From Aurantibacter_A sp965215845 (GTDB taxonomy: Bacteria > Bacteroidota > Bacteroidia > Flavobacteriales > Flavobacteriaceae), in assembly GCA_965215845.1 (NCBI GenBank), contig CBDCEL010000004.1, positions 806,001 through 870,000 of the forward strand: a stretch of DNA of 64,000 bases, read 5' to 3'. Positions within the stretch are counted from its first letter, which is position 1; the number at the start of each line of letters is the position of its first letter. Made by a program: the position numbers and the translations under genes. The notes beneath the pieces were generated by a model that was not told where the DNA came from, did no database searches, and saw only the letters and a program-made list of their open reading frames with translations. This document shows positions 1 through 7,481 of this stretch, in pieces.

Positions 1-923
1 AGGTCGGCTTCAGGATTAATCAAATAATCGCCGTTAGGTGAAACATAACCAATAATCGTACAACCTGTTTTTCTTCGCAAATCGAGGTCCTTTATAGAGC
101 TGCAGTCCAATTTGTCGGTAAACTCTTCAATCGCCACTTCTTCGAGATTGGGGCTGCCATCGCCCACATTGGAAATACGATCCATAAAATCGATAAGGTC
201 TGGGGTAACTACCAAGGCGGCCATATGGTCCCCACCCACTTTGTCGGGCATGATAACCTTGTCGGCCCCAGCAAGCCTAAGCTTTTTCTGTGAACTTACC
301 TGAGAGGCCCGGCTTATCACAAAAAGGTTCTCATTTAACTGCTTCGCCGAAAGCACCACAAACAAATTGTCTGCATCATCGGGCAATGCCGCAATTAAAT
401 ACTTCGCCCGATCAATGCCAGCAGTTTTTAGTACCTCGTCATCATTGGCATCACCCTCAACAAAAAGCACCAGATTTTCGTTTCGCTCAATAATTTCCCT
501 GTCCTTTTCGATGACGACGAAAGGTCTTTCGTAATTGGCCAGTCCAATGGCAGCTTGGGAACCATTTCGACCATACCCACATATTATGGTATGGTCGGTC
601 AACATGTCGATTTTACTTTTCACCTTCTTCTTTTTTAATATTTGTAATGTATTCCGACTCAAAATGTACTCGGTTATTACCGAGATGGCGTAAGCAAAAA
701 TGAAAACACTGCAAATGATCAAAAAGACCGTGAACAGTTTTGCCGAATCGTCTAAGGGCTGCACTTCTTTGTAACCCACCGTCGTCACTGTAATTATGGT
801 CATGTAAAAGGCATCGAGCCATCCAAAATCGGAAAGATAATGATAGCCAATTACCCCAACCAACAAAACCAAAATGAGCAATGATAAGGCAAGATATATT
901 TTAGACCGGAACAGTTTAATCAT
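1..923 (-). CDS. TrkA-N domain potassium channel (partial, runs off window start)
   Basis: The reading frame is open from the ATG at 923-921 to the window edge (at least 307 codons), so the C-terminus is missing. The N-terminus has a transmembrane segment (about residues 9-27), a pore loop with the filter-like stretch TTVGYKEV, then a second transmembrane segment (about 61-85), the layout of a two-TM K+ channel. A cytoplasmic RCK/TrkA-N Rossmann domain follows, with the nucleotide-binding motif GYGRNG and an acidic residue at the end of strand 2 (VVIEKD). Such channels conduct K+ through the inner membrane and are gated by ligands on the RCK domain. The canonical filter is GYG; here it reads GYK. 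The downstream PspC-like gene lies on the other side of the start codon on the same strand. Confidence 0.85.
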   Translation of the reverse strand, partial: MIKLFRSKIYLALSLLILVLLVGVIGYHYLSDFGWLDAFYMTIITVTTVGYKEVQPLDDSAKLFTVFLIICSVFIFAYAISVITEYILSRNTLQILKKKKVKSKIDMLTDHTIICGYGRNGSQAAIGLANYERPFVVIEKDREIIERNENLVLFVEGDANDDEVLKTAGIDRAKYLIAALPDDADNLFVVLSAKQLNENLFVISRASQVSSQKKLRLAGADKVIMPDKVGGDHMAALVVTPDLIDFMDRISNVGDGSPNLEEVAIEEFTDKLDCSSIKDLDLRRKTGCTIIGYVSPNGDYLINPEAD

Positions 924-925
924 TG

Positions 926-1152
926 CTATAAATCAAATACCGAGGTTCGTTTCGTATATATCAAATCTTTTATCTTCAGCAAAAAGGTAAGAAATAAATA
1001 AAGTGCAAAGCCAAAACCCAGGGTCACGAAAGTCAAATAGATGAATGAAGTGCGAACTACCCTTGCGCGAATACCCAAACGCTCTGCGATTCTTCGACAG
1101 ACCTCGAAGCCTCTTTTTGAAAATAATACAATATTCGATAGAACAGGTTCAT
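926..1152 (-). CDS. PspC domain protein, frameshifted
   Basis: This is a short PspC-family membrane protein. The ATG at 1152 opens with MNLFYRILYYFQKE, and the rest of the family pattern continues in another frame as GFEVCRRIAERLGIRAR, a transmembrane stretch, and the C-terminus KRTSVFDL ending at a TAG at 928-926. The switch lies in or next to the A5 run near 1115-1122. One missing A in that run (or two extra bases) would restore a protein of about 75 residues, the usual length for this small type. The start lies 9 bases after the DUF2851 stop codon, so the two are probably co-transcribed with the K+ channel gene. I regard the break as a likely sequence error. The function is unknown beyond membrane association; the relation to phage-shock PspC is by domain only. 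Confidence 0.7.
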
Positions 1153-1161
1153 CGCCTAAAA

Positions 1162-2445
1162 TTAACTATTTCGATTCAATAAGTTGTTACCGATGGCGCA
1201 GTGCAAACATCGATTCTGTGAACAATAGTCGTTGTAGAGTTGCAAAATCGCCTGACTCTCTTTTGCATTTTCCATCCCACTCCGTAAAGATCGAAAATTT
1301 GAAACTATGCTATTGTCCTCATATTTAATCTGTGATACAATTTCGATGATTTGTTCATTGACTTCTTTACCAGAATACTTGGCATGGCAGAATTTGATCG
1401 GAAGTATGGTATTAATGACCAACAAATCAATAAACCGCTTCGTGAGTTTCTTTGGGCTTTTTTTTGAGAGCTTTCCGAAGGTATAATGGTCGGTCCAATA
1501 CTCAGAGGCCTTAACATCAAAGAGCCTATAAATCTCCTTTAGGCATTTGGTTTCGATAAGGTCACTAAAAAGATTTTGATTCCCCCCATACAAATTGGCC
1601 AATTGTGACAAACGTATGGTGGGAAAGTTGGGTGGTCTCAATTTAAAGAATTCCGGTTTTTCTACACCTTCGTTGCTAAGGGCGTATTTGTTCTCTTGAT
1701 ATTCATATTCCCTTTTTAGTCGCACGTAATAGTCATCGACCAAAGTTTCATCATCCAACAAATGGCACAATCCAAAGAAAACGCTTTCCAACTGAAAAGT
1801 ATCTTTTCGCAATTTTCGTGCTATGGAAAAATCAAGTGATTGGGCCAAGCTCAAAAACGCCCCGCCATTGACTTTTAATCCGAAGTTTTTTGACAACATA
1901 AGAAATAGAACGTGTTCCCAATCGTTCTTTGATTCATTCAACAATTCGAATATATGGCCTGTCTTACGCTCAAGGCGCTCGAAAAACATTCTATCCAGCC
2001 AATTTTTGAAAAGAAAATCATCAACCTGGGCCAAGTCTTTTTCACAATTGATAAAACGCTTCTCCTTCTTATCGAAAAGTTTTTGATATGAACCCAACAA
2101 CCCTTTTGCAAGATAATTTTTAAGTTCAAGGGTGGGGATGATTGAATTGTCACTTCGAAAAATTTCGGCATCATCTTCCCAAACAACATGTAAAATCACG
2201 TTATTGTAGTTTGCGTCTTTTTCATGACCGTGTACATACCAGTCGGAAGATTTGAGATGGACCTCGACGTTACCAGCCCAAAGTTGACCATCGATTTCGA
2301 TTTTGGCATTAAAAAAATCAGGACCCGACAAGTGATTATGGGTGCCTACATCTGAAATTTGTATGGATTGGTTTTTCGAGGTAACCAAGTCTACCAACCG
2401 GAGTTTTTGGTATTTCCAGATAAAATGAAGTAGGTCTTCGCGCAT
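1162..2445 (-). CDS. DUF2851 family protein
   Basis: A conserved Bacteroidota protein of unknown function, 427 residues from the ATG at 2445 (MREDLLHFIWKYQKL). A longer in-frame start exists at 2493, but the family begins at MREDLLHFIW-type sequences. Recognisable family features are the N-terminal GTHNHLSGPDFFNAKI and the region GNVEVHLKSSDWYVHGH followed by NVILHVVWEDD. The C-terminus carries the cysteine-containing NRCLHCAIGNNLL. No signal peptide or membrane segment is visible. It is followed at 9 bases by the PspC-like gene and then the K+ channel, suggesting one transcript. No biochemical role can be inferred from the sequence. Confidence 0.85.
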   Translation of the reverse strand: MREDLLHFIWKYQKLRLVDLVTSKNQSIQISDVGTHNHLSGPDFFNAKIEIDGQLWAGNVEVHLKSSDWYVHGHEKDANYNNVILHVVWEDDAEIFRSDNSIIPTLELKNYLAKGLLGSYQKLFDKKEKRFINCEKDLAQVDDFLFKNWLDRMFFERLERKTGHIFELLNESKNDWEHVLFLMLSKNFGLKVNGGAFLSLAQSLDFSIARKLRKDTFQLESVFFGLCHLLDDETLVDDYYVRLKREYEYQENKYALSNEGVEKPEFFKLRPPNFPTIRLSQLANLYGGNQNLFSDLIETKCLKEIYRLFDVKASEYWTDHYTFGKLSKKSPKKLTKRFIDLLVINTILPIKFCHAKYSGKEVNEQIIEIVSQIKYEDNSIVSNFRSLRSGMENAKESQAILQLYNDYCSQNRCLHCAIGNNLLNRNS

Positions 2446-2547
2446 GAGAGGTCTCCAGTTTCTTTGGTCTGCTCGTGGGCGGACAGGTTTCAAGTTCCAG
2501 GTTTGATTGCAAACAACATGAAAACCGGAAATTTATTGAACTTCTTG

Positions 2548-2859
2548 CTATTCGACTATCTCGCCTTCCCAATTATCGAAACCACCTTCGAGGTTATAGG
2601 TGTTGGGAAAACCGAGGCTATTCATAATCGCACAAGCCTGCCCACTACGATTTCCACTCCTACAATAGATATAGTAGTTTTTCGATTTGTCAAGTTTATT
2701 GACTTCGGTGATAAAACCTTGGCCCATATAAATGTCAATATGGGTGGAATTCGGTATGTGGCCATCTTCAACCTCTTCGGCGGTTCGCACATCTAGAATT
2801 ATTGCATCATCATCGCCCATCAATTGTTCTGTCCACTCCTCTTGTGATAAATCATTCAT
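2548..2859 (-). CDS. Rhodanese-like domain protein
   Basis: A single-domain rhodanese of 103 residues, cytoplasmic, with no signal peptide. The typical strand LDVRTAEEVEDGHIPNS is followed by the active-site loop CRSGNRSG, where the cysteine can carry a persulfide. Single-domain members transfer sulfur or act as redox/sulfur carriers; the partner cannot be read from this locus. It lies upstream of DUF2851 on the same strand, about 100 bases apart, and diverges from the marR gene. Confidence 0.9.
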   Translation of the reverse strand: MNDLSQEEWTEQLMGDDDAIILDVRTAEEVEDGHIPNSTHIDIYMGQGFITEVNKLDKSKNYYIYCRSGNRSGQACAIMNSLGFPNTYNLEGGFDNWEGEIVE

Positions 2860-2945
2860 AGTTTCAAAATTCAGTTTCCAAAAATAAGATTTTTGTAGTA
2901 AAATACGTCGAGTCGGATATTTAACAATAATTTGGCTCGATACGA

Positions 2946-2976
2946 TTTGTCAGTTTTGAAAAACCAATTACATTTG
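2946..2976 (+). promoter_or_regulatory. Bacteroidota-type promoter of the marR gene
   Basis: TTTG at 2946-2949, a 19-base spacer, then TACATTTG at 2969-2976 match the Bacteroidota consensus (-33 TTTG and -7 TAnnTTTG). The marR ATG follows 22 bases after the -7 box. Seen directly; activity is inferred. Confidence 0.6.
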
Positions 2977-2998
2977 TCTATACAATTGTTGTCGATAC

Positions 2999-3445
2999 AT
3001 GGATGTAGAGAACATTATCAGGACCCAAAAAAAAATGCCGCTCGAGAGCCGAACGATAATCCATCTTATGCTCATAAACAACAAGATCAACGAAACCATT
3101 GCAAATGTGTTGAAACCTTTTGACGTTTCCTTACAGCAGTTCAATGTATTGCGGATCTTAAGAGGGCAAAATGGTCTTCCGGCAAATCTTTCAACTTTGA
3201 ACGAACGCATGGTGACCAAAATGAGCAACACTACGCGCTTGGTCGACAAACTCTTGGCCAAGGGTTTGGTAGATCGTATTGTTTGCCCTACGAACCGAAG
3301 AAAAGTAGAGATTAGCATCACCTCAAAAGGAAAACAAAAGCTTTCAAAAATGGACGATGCCATGGGCAAGGCCGAATCGGAAATTCTAAAAAATGTTTCG
3401 AAAAAAGACTTGAAAGAACTGAATAAATTGCTCGACAAGTTTTAA
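2999..3445 (+). CDS. MarR family transcriptional regulator
   Basis: A 148-residue winged-helix regulator. The central part is of MarR type: a recognition region around QQFNVLRILRGQNG and TLNERMVTKMSNTTRLVDKLL, then the wing region GLVDRIVCPTNRRKVEISIT. Such proteins bind palindromic operators as dimers and usually repress themselves and a neighbour, often released by phenolic or oxidising ligands. The next gene, 100 bases downstream on the same strand, is a YceI protein; marR-yceI pairs are common in flavobacteria, so YceI is the likely target. Start at 2999 is supported by the promoter 22 bases upstream. Confidence 0.9.
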   Translation: MDVENIIRTQKKMPLESRTIIHLMLINNKINETIANVLKPFDVSLQQFNVLRILRGQNGLPANLSTLNERMVTKMSNTTRLVDKLLAKGLVDRIVCPTNRRKVEISITSKGKQKLSKMDDAMGKAESEILKNVSKKDLKELNKLLDKF

Positions 3446-3545
3446 TATGGAAAATAATTGGCATACTAATTGAATTAGAGGGCAGTAGACAAATAAATTT
3501 TATACAAACAATAGTTTTACGAACACAAATCATTAATTTTAAATC

Positions 3546-4124
3546 ATGAAAAAAACAGTATTGAGTTTGGCCTTGGCCATGATATTTGGAGCCACCGCCA
3601 CTGCAACTACTCCGATTAACGGTGAGAAAAAAGAAATAAAACCCGAAGCCAGTAAGGTTACATGGCGAGGATACAAGGTTACTGGTGAACATGCCGGTAA
3701 CATTAACCTCAAAGCGGGGCACCTTGAATTTGATAAAGGAAAGCTCACTGGCGGCGAATTCGTTGTCGATATGACCACAATTGTTACGACAGATGACCTC
3801 GGTGATATGAAACCAAAACTTGAAGGGCATTTGAAATCAGATGATTTCTTTGGTGTGGAGACACACCCGACCGCCAAACTGGTGATCACAAATGCCGAAC
3901 CTTTCAACAAGAATTCCTATACGGTTAAAGGCAATTTGACCATTAAGGGGATTACCAAGCCGATAACCTTGGTGGTTTCAGTTTTTGAAGGCAGGGCAAC
4001 CGCTACCATGAAAGTTGACAGATCGAAGTTTGATGTTAAATATGGTTCGGGGAGCTTCTTTGAAAACCTTGGCGACAAAATGATATATGATGAATTCGAT
4101 CTAGTGGTCGAATTGGCATACTAA
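3546..4124 (+). CDS. YceI family periplasmic lipid-binding protein
   Basis: A 192-residue YceI-fold protein. The first ~20 residues (MKKTVLSLALAMIFGATATA) form a Sec signal peptide, so it is exported to the periplasm. The lipocalin-like domain shows family features: SKVTWRGYKVTGEHAG near the N-terminus, HLKSDDFFGVETHPTAKLVI in the middle and FDLVVELAY at the end. Members bind isoprenoid lipids in a hydrophobic pocket; the ligand here is unknown. It follows the MarR gene and is closed by an intrinsic terminator 60 bases downstream. Regulation by MarR is inferred from position. Confidence 0.92.
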   Translation: MKKTVLSLALAMIFGATATATTPINGEKKEIKPEASKVTWRGYKVTGEHAGNINLKAGHLEFDKGKLTGGEFVVDMTTIVTTDDLGDMKPKLEGHLKSDDFFGVETHPTAKLVITNAEPFNKNSYTVKGNLTIKGITKPITLVVSVFEGRATATMKVDRSKFDVKYGSGSFFENLGDKMIYDEFDLVVELAY

Positions 4125-4184
4125 AGTGATTTGGACCAAATGGATTAAATCGCTTCATTAAATAAACTTGACCTCACAAGTTTG

Positions 4185-4216
4185 ACCCCGTTTCAGATAT
4201 GAAGCGGGGTTTTTAT
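4185..4216 (+). terminator. Intrinsic terminator after yceI
   Basis: Inverted repeat with left arm ACCCCGTTTCA (4185-4195) and right arm TGAAGCGGGGT (4200-4210, one mismatch), followed by T5. It separates the marR-yceI unit from the trp operon. Confidence 0.8.
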
Positions 4217-4231
4217 TTTGCTGGAAATACA

Positions 4232-4262
4232 TTTGCCGTTTTAAAAATGATTTCTATATTTG
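4232..4262 (+). promoter_or_regulatory. Promoter of the trp operon
   Basis: TTTG at 4232-4235, 19-base spacer and TATATTTG at 4255-4262 match the Bacteroidota -33/-7 consensus. The box ends only 5 bases before the ATG of the leader peptide, so transcription probably starts at or next to that ATG. Confidence 0.7.
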
Positions 4263-4267
4263 ACCTG

Positions 4268-4324
4268 ATGAACAAGAATACGAACAATACTTGGTGGTGG
4301 ATCAACTCTCGACGATTATCGTGA
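4268..4324 (+). CDS. trpL: trp operon leader peptide with three consecutive Trp codons
   Basis: A short open frame of 18 codons, ATG 4268 to TGA 4322-4324, reads MNKNTNNTWWWINSRRLS. Three TGG codons in a row (4292-4300) in so short a peptide, placed between the promoter and an intrinsic terminator upstream of trpE, are the classic signature of transcription attenuation. Ribosome stalling at the Trp codons when charged Trp-tRNA is scarce would prevent the terminator from forming. The stretch 4308-4325 can fold on itself (CTC-ACGAT against ATCGTGAG with one bulged G) and may be the pause hairpin. I could not find by eye a convincing antiterminator helix. There is almost no room for a 5' UTR, so the peptide may be translated from a leaderless start. 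Confidence 0.8.
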   Translation: MNKNTNNTWWWINSRRLS

Positions 4325-4356
4325 GCTGAGCATCATTTGTAGTTAAACTATATTAG

Positions 4357-4386
4357 GCCTGTCTTCACGACAGGCTTTTTTCTTTC
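4357..4386 (+). terminator. Attenuator-type terminator in the trp leader
   Basis: Perfect 7-base stem GCCTGTC (4357-4363) / GACAGGC (4369-4375) with loop TTCAC, followed by T6-C-T3. It lies 33 bases after the leader-peptide stop and 71 bases before trpE. No gene ends here except the leader peptide, so it must act on transcription entering trpE. Confidence 0.85.
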
Positions 4387-4456
4387 CCTCTTAAGAGGGG
4401 TGTCAGATGAAATCGGGGCGGGGTGTGTCCATTTATTGAATAAAAGAGATCAGAAT

Positions 4457-5854
4457 ATGTCCTTTGAATTAAAAACACATTACAAAAAAATACTGGCCGA
4501 TACGATTACTCCGGTGAGTGTGTATCTGAAAATTCGAGATCGCTTTCCAAATAGTATATTATTGGAGAGTAGTGATTACCACGCCAACGACAATAGCTTT
4601 TCTTATATCTGTTGCAACCCCATAGCATCGATAAAAATCGAGAATGAAATTATTGTTGAACAATTTCCCGACGGTACCTTCAAAGAGACCAAAATAAATA
4701 CTACCACCGATGTTGTTGGTCTCATTGATGCCTTCGGGCAAAAATTTTCGTCTGAAAAAAATGATTTCAAATTCATAAACAATGGCCTCTTCGGTTACAT
4801 GGCCTATGATGCCGTTCGCTATTACGAGGATATCGAGATTTCAAAAAAGGAAAATTCCCTGACCATTCCGGATATCTATTATGCAGTATATCAAAATATC
4901 ATTGCCATCAATCATTTTAAGAACGAAGCCTATATTTTTGCCCATTGTTTTGACCGTGATGAGAACACCACGGAAATCGAACAGATTCTAAACGTTCGAA
5001 ATTTTGCTTCCTATAATTTTTCCTTGGAAGGAGGGGCTAAATCGAATCTCGAGGACGAAGAATACAAAGCGCATGTACGCCTTGCCAAAAAACACTGTCA
5101 GCGAGGTGATGTTTTTCAGCTTGTCTTATCAAGACGGTTTTCGCAGGGTTTCAAGGGGGATGAATTCAATGTGTACCGTGCATTGCGTTCGGTAAATCCT
5201 TCACCATACTTATTTTATTTCGACTATGGGGATTTTAAAATCTTTGGAAGCTCCCCAGAGGCACAATTGATCGTCAAGAACGGCACCGCTGAAATCCACC
5301 CGATCGCGGGTACCTTCAAAAGAACGGGAAACGATGAGCAGGATGCGATCTTAGCGAAAAAACTGACGGAGGACGACAAGGAAAACAGCGAACATGTTAT
5401 GCTCGTAGACCTCGCCAGAAACGATCTCAGTAGAAACGGAAATATGGTCGAAGTGGCCAACTATCGCGAAGTGCAATTTTTCTCCCACGTCATTCATCTC
5501 GTATCAAAAGTCACCGGCCAGAAGAAACGCGATATCCCGACCATGAAAGTGGTGGCCGATACCTTTCCGGCAGGTACCTTGAGCGGGGCGCCAAAACATA
5601 TGGCGATACAACTCATCGAGAAGTACGAAAAGACAAGTAGGGCATATTACGGTGGGGCTATAGGCTTCATGGATTTTCATGGAAACTTTAACCACGCGAT
5701 CATGATCCGAACTTTTTTGAGTAAGAATCATCAACTACACTATCAAGCAGGCGCTGGTTTGGTCGCCGCATCGGATCCAGATGATGAACTTCAAGAAACC
5801 TATAACAAATTAGGGGCATTGACAAAAGCCTTAAAAATTGCCGAAAGTATATGA
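4457..5854 (+). CDS. trpE: Anthranilate synthase component I
   Basis: Converts chorismate and the ammonia delivered by TrpG into anthranilate, the first step of tryptophan synthesis. It has 465 residues from the ATG at 4457 (MSFELKTHYKK); an in-frame start at 4400 would fall in the leader region and is less likely. The chorismate-binding domain shows its motifs: FQLVLSRRF, PSPYLFYFDYGDF, GSSPEAQL, the PIAGT(F)KR motif, VDLARNDLSR and the C-terminal GAPKHMAIQLI and QAGAGLVAASDP. The stop overlaps the trpG start by 4 bases (ATGA), pointing to translational coupling. It is the first structural gene of trpEGDCFBA and is regulated by the leader described upstream. Confidence 0.97.
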   Translation: MSFELKTHYKKILADTITPVSVYLKIRDRFPNSILLESSDYHANDNSFSYICCNPIASIKIENEIIVEQFPDGTFKETKINTTTDVVGLIDAFGQKFSSEKNDFKFINNGLFGYMAYDAVRYYEDIEISKKENSLTIPDIYYAVYQNIIAINHFKNEAYIFAHCFDRDENTTEIEQILNVRNFASYNFSLEGGAKSNLEDEEYKAHVRLAKKHCQRGDVFQLVLSRRFSQGFKGDEFNVYRALRSVNPSPYLFYFDYGDFKIFGSSPEAQLIVKNGTAEIHPIAGTFKRTGNDEQDAILAKKLTEDDKENSEHVMLVDLARNDLSRNGNMVEVANYREVQFFSHVIHLVSKVTGQKKRDIPTMKVVADTFPAGTLSGAPKHMAIQLIEKYEKTSRAYYGGAIGFMDFHGNFNHAIMIRTFLSKNHQLHYQAGAGLVAASDPDDELQETYNKLGALTKALKIAESI

Positions 5855-6411
5855 AGAAGGTTTTAGTCATAGACAATTACGATAGCTTTACCTATAATCT
5901 CGTTCATTATTTAGAGGAATTGAACTGTGAGGTAACGGTCAAAAGAAATGACCAATTGACGTTACAAGAGGTAGATGCCTTTGAGAAGATTGTCTTATCG
6001 CCCGGACCGGGCATACCCGATGAGGCAGGGCTGCTGAAAGAGATTATTTCACAATATGCGGCAACCAAAAGTATTTTTGGGGTGTGCCTGGGTCAACAGG
6101 CAATCGCCGAGGTTTTTGGTGGATCTTTGGTCAATCTGGAACAAGTTTACCACGGCACGGCGACCAAAATAAAAATTGTTGGGGACGATGTGATTTTTGA
6201 CGGAATACCCAAGGAAATCGAAGTAGGCAGATATCATTCTTGGGTGGTGCACCCTGAGCTGCCGGAAATTTTGATAGCTACTTCGGTAGACGAAAACGGG
6301 CAGGTCATGTCGCTTCGTCATAAAGAATACGACGTCTGCGCGGTGCAATTCCATCCAGAGTCCGTTTTGACCCCTCATGGAAAAAAGATTCTTGCAAATT
6401 GGTTGAAATAG
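5851..6411 (+). CDS. trpG: Anthranilate synthase component II, glutamine amidotransferase
   Basis: Class I glutamine amidotransferase of 186 residues that hydrolyses glutamine and passes ammonia to TrpE. The catalytic triad is visible: nucleophile cysteine in GVCLGQQAIAE, and histidine and glutamate in VQFHPESVLTP. The N-terminal IDNYDSFTYNLVHYL and the oxyanion loop SPGPGIPDEAG are typical. It starts within the trpE stop codon. It could also serve 4-amino-4-deoxychorismate synthase (PabA), as single amphibolic TrpG/PabA proteins do, but its place in the operon makes the Trp role primary. Confidence 0.97.
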   Translation: MKKVLVIDNYDSFTYNLVHYLEELNCEVTVKRNDQLTLQEVDAFEKIVLSPGPGIPDEAGLLKEIISQYAATKSIFGVCLGQQAIAEVFGGSLVNLEQVYHGTATKIKIVGDDVIFDGIPKEIEVGRYHSWVVHPELPEILIATSVDENGQVMSLRHKEYDVCAVQFHPESVLTPHGKKILANWLK

Positions 6412-6416
6412 AAATT

Positions 6417-7409
6417 ATGAAAGAGACCCTGAACAAACTCATTAACCATGACATTCTCTCGGCGGCCGATGCCAAACAGATTTTGGTCAACATTGCCAAA
6501 GGAGATTATAACACAAGTCAAATTGCCGCTTTTTTAACGGTCTATATGATGCGTAGTATTACCATAGACGAATTGGAAGGTTTTAGAGACGCACTTCTAG
6601 AACTTTGTGTGGCAATCGATTTATCTGAATACAATCCCATTGATCTTTGTGGTACCGGCGGTGATGGAAAAGACACCTTCAATATCTCGACCTTGGCTTC
6701 TTTTGTAACCGCAGGTGCCGACGTCAAGGTCACCAAACATGGAAACTATGGAGTGTCTTCAAAATGTGGCAGCAGCAATGTGATGGAATTTCTTGGCATT
6801 AAATTCAGTAACGAAACGGACTTCCTAAAAAAGTCAATCGATGAGGCCGGTATTTGTGTCTTGCATGCGCCATTGTTCCATCCGGCGATGAAAAATGTGG
6901 CACCGATCCGAAAAGAGCTGGGTGTAAAGACATTTTTCAATATGTTGGGGCCAATGGTAAATCCTGCTTTTCCGAAGAACCAAATGGTCGGTGTCTTTAA
7001 TTTGGAGTTGGCCCGGATGTACGGTTATCTTTATCAGAACACCGATAAGAATTTTACGGTCTTACATGCTCTGGATGGTTATGATGAAATCTCGTTGACC
7101 GGAAATACAAAAACAATTTCAAATGATTCGGAAGGCATGCTAAAGCCTGAGGATTTTGGCGTCAATGCCATTCAACAATCTGACATTGTAGGTGGTGACA
7201 GTATTGAAGAATCGGCCCAAATATTTTTGGATGTTTTGCAGGGAAAAGGTACCGAAGCACAAAATAATGTAGTATGTGCCAATGCCGGAGTTGCCATTGC
7301 AACGGTCAAGAATTTGAGTCCCAAAGAAGGTTTCGAAGAAGCCAGGGAGTCCTTGCTAAGCGGAAAAGGGTTAAGAGCCTTAAAGAAATTACAAGAATTA
7401 AGTAGTTAA
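6417..7409 (+). CDS. trpD: Anthranilate phosphoribosyltransferase
   Basis: Transfers the phosphoribosyl group of PRPP to anthranilate. It has 330 residues from the ATG at 6417 (MKETLNKLINHD); the longer in-frame start at 6399 would overlap trpG and adds nothing like the family. Motifs include the glycine-rich PRPP-binding loop DLCGTGGDGKDTFNIST, KHGNYGVSSKCGSSNVME and the substrate region HPAMKNVAPIRKELG with FNMLGPMVNPA. It follows trpG after 5 bases. A 72-base gap with an inverted repeat separates it from trpC. Confidence 0.96.
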   Translation: MKETLNKLINHDILSAADAKQILVNIAKGDYNTSQIAAFLTVYMMRSITIDELEGFRDALLELCVAIDLSEYNPIDLCGTGGDGKDTFNISTLASFVTAGADVKVTKHGNYGVSSKCGSSNVMEFLGIKFSNETDFLKKSIDEAGICVLHAPLFHPAMKNVAPIRKELGVKTFFNMLGPMVNPAFPKNQMVGVFNLELARMYGYLYQNTDKNFTVLHALDGYDEISLTGNTKTISNDSEGMLKPEDFGVNAIQQSDIVGGDSIEESAQIFLDVLQGKGTEAQNNVVCANAGVAIATVKNLSPKEGFEEARESLLSGKGLRALKKLQELSS

Positions 7410-7470
7410 TGGTTGTCGGTCAGAAGCTGACGGAATTGTCTCTTGGGCACCGACCGACATTCATCAACCA
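7410..7470 (+). other. Interrupted inverted repeat in the trpD-trpC gap
   Basis: TGGTTGTCGGTC (7410-7421) is matched by GACCGAC (7452-7458) and CAACCA (7465-7470). It is the only sizeable gap within the otherwise overlapping trp genes and can form a hairpin in the mRNA. Role unknown; it may stabilise the upstream message or modulate trpC translation. Confidence 0.4.
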
Positions 7471-7481
7471 ACAATCAGTAT

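Noticed and set aside
1041..1328. Open frame antisense to the PspC and DUF2851 genes
   Set aside because: It lies opposite well-supported genes, has no recognisable family pattern and is a shadow frame.
3318..3830. Open frames on the minus strand across MarR and YceI
   Set aside because: They overlap clearly identified genes on the plus strand and have random composition.
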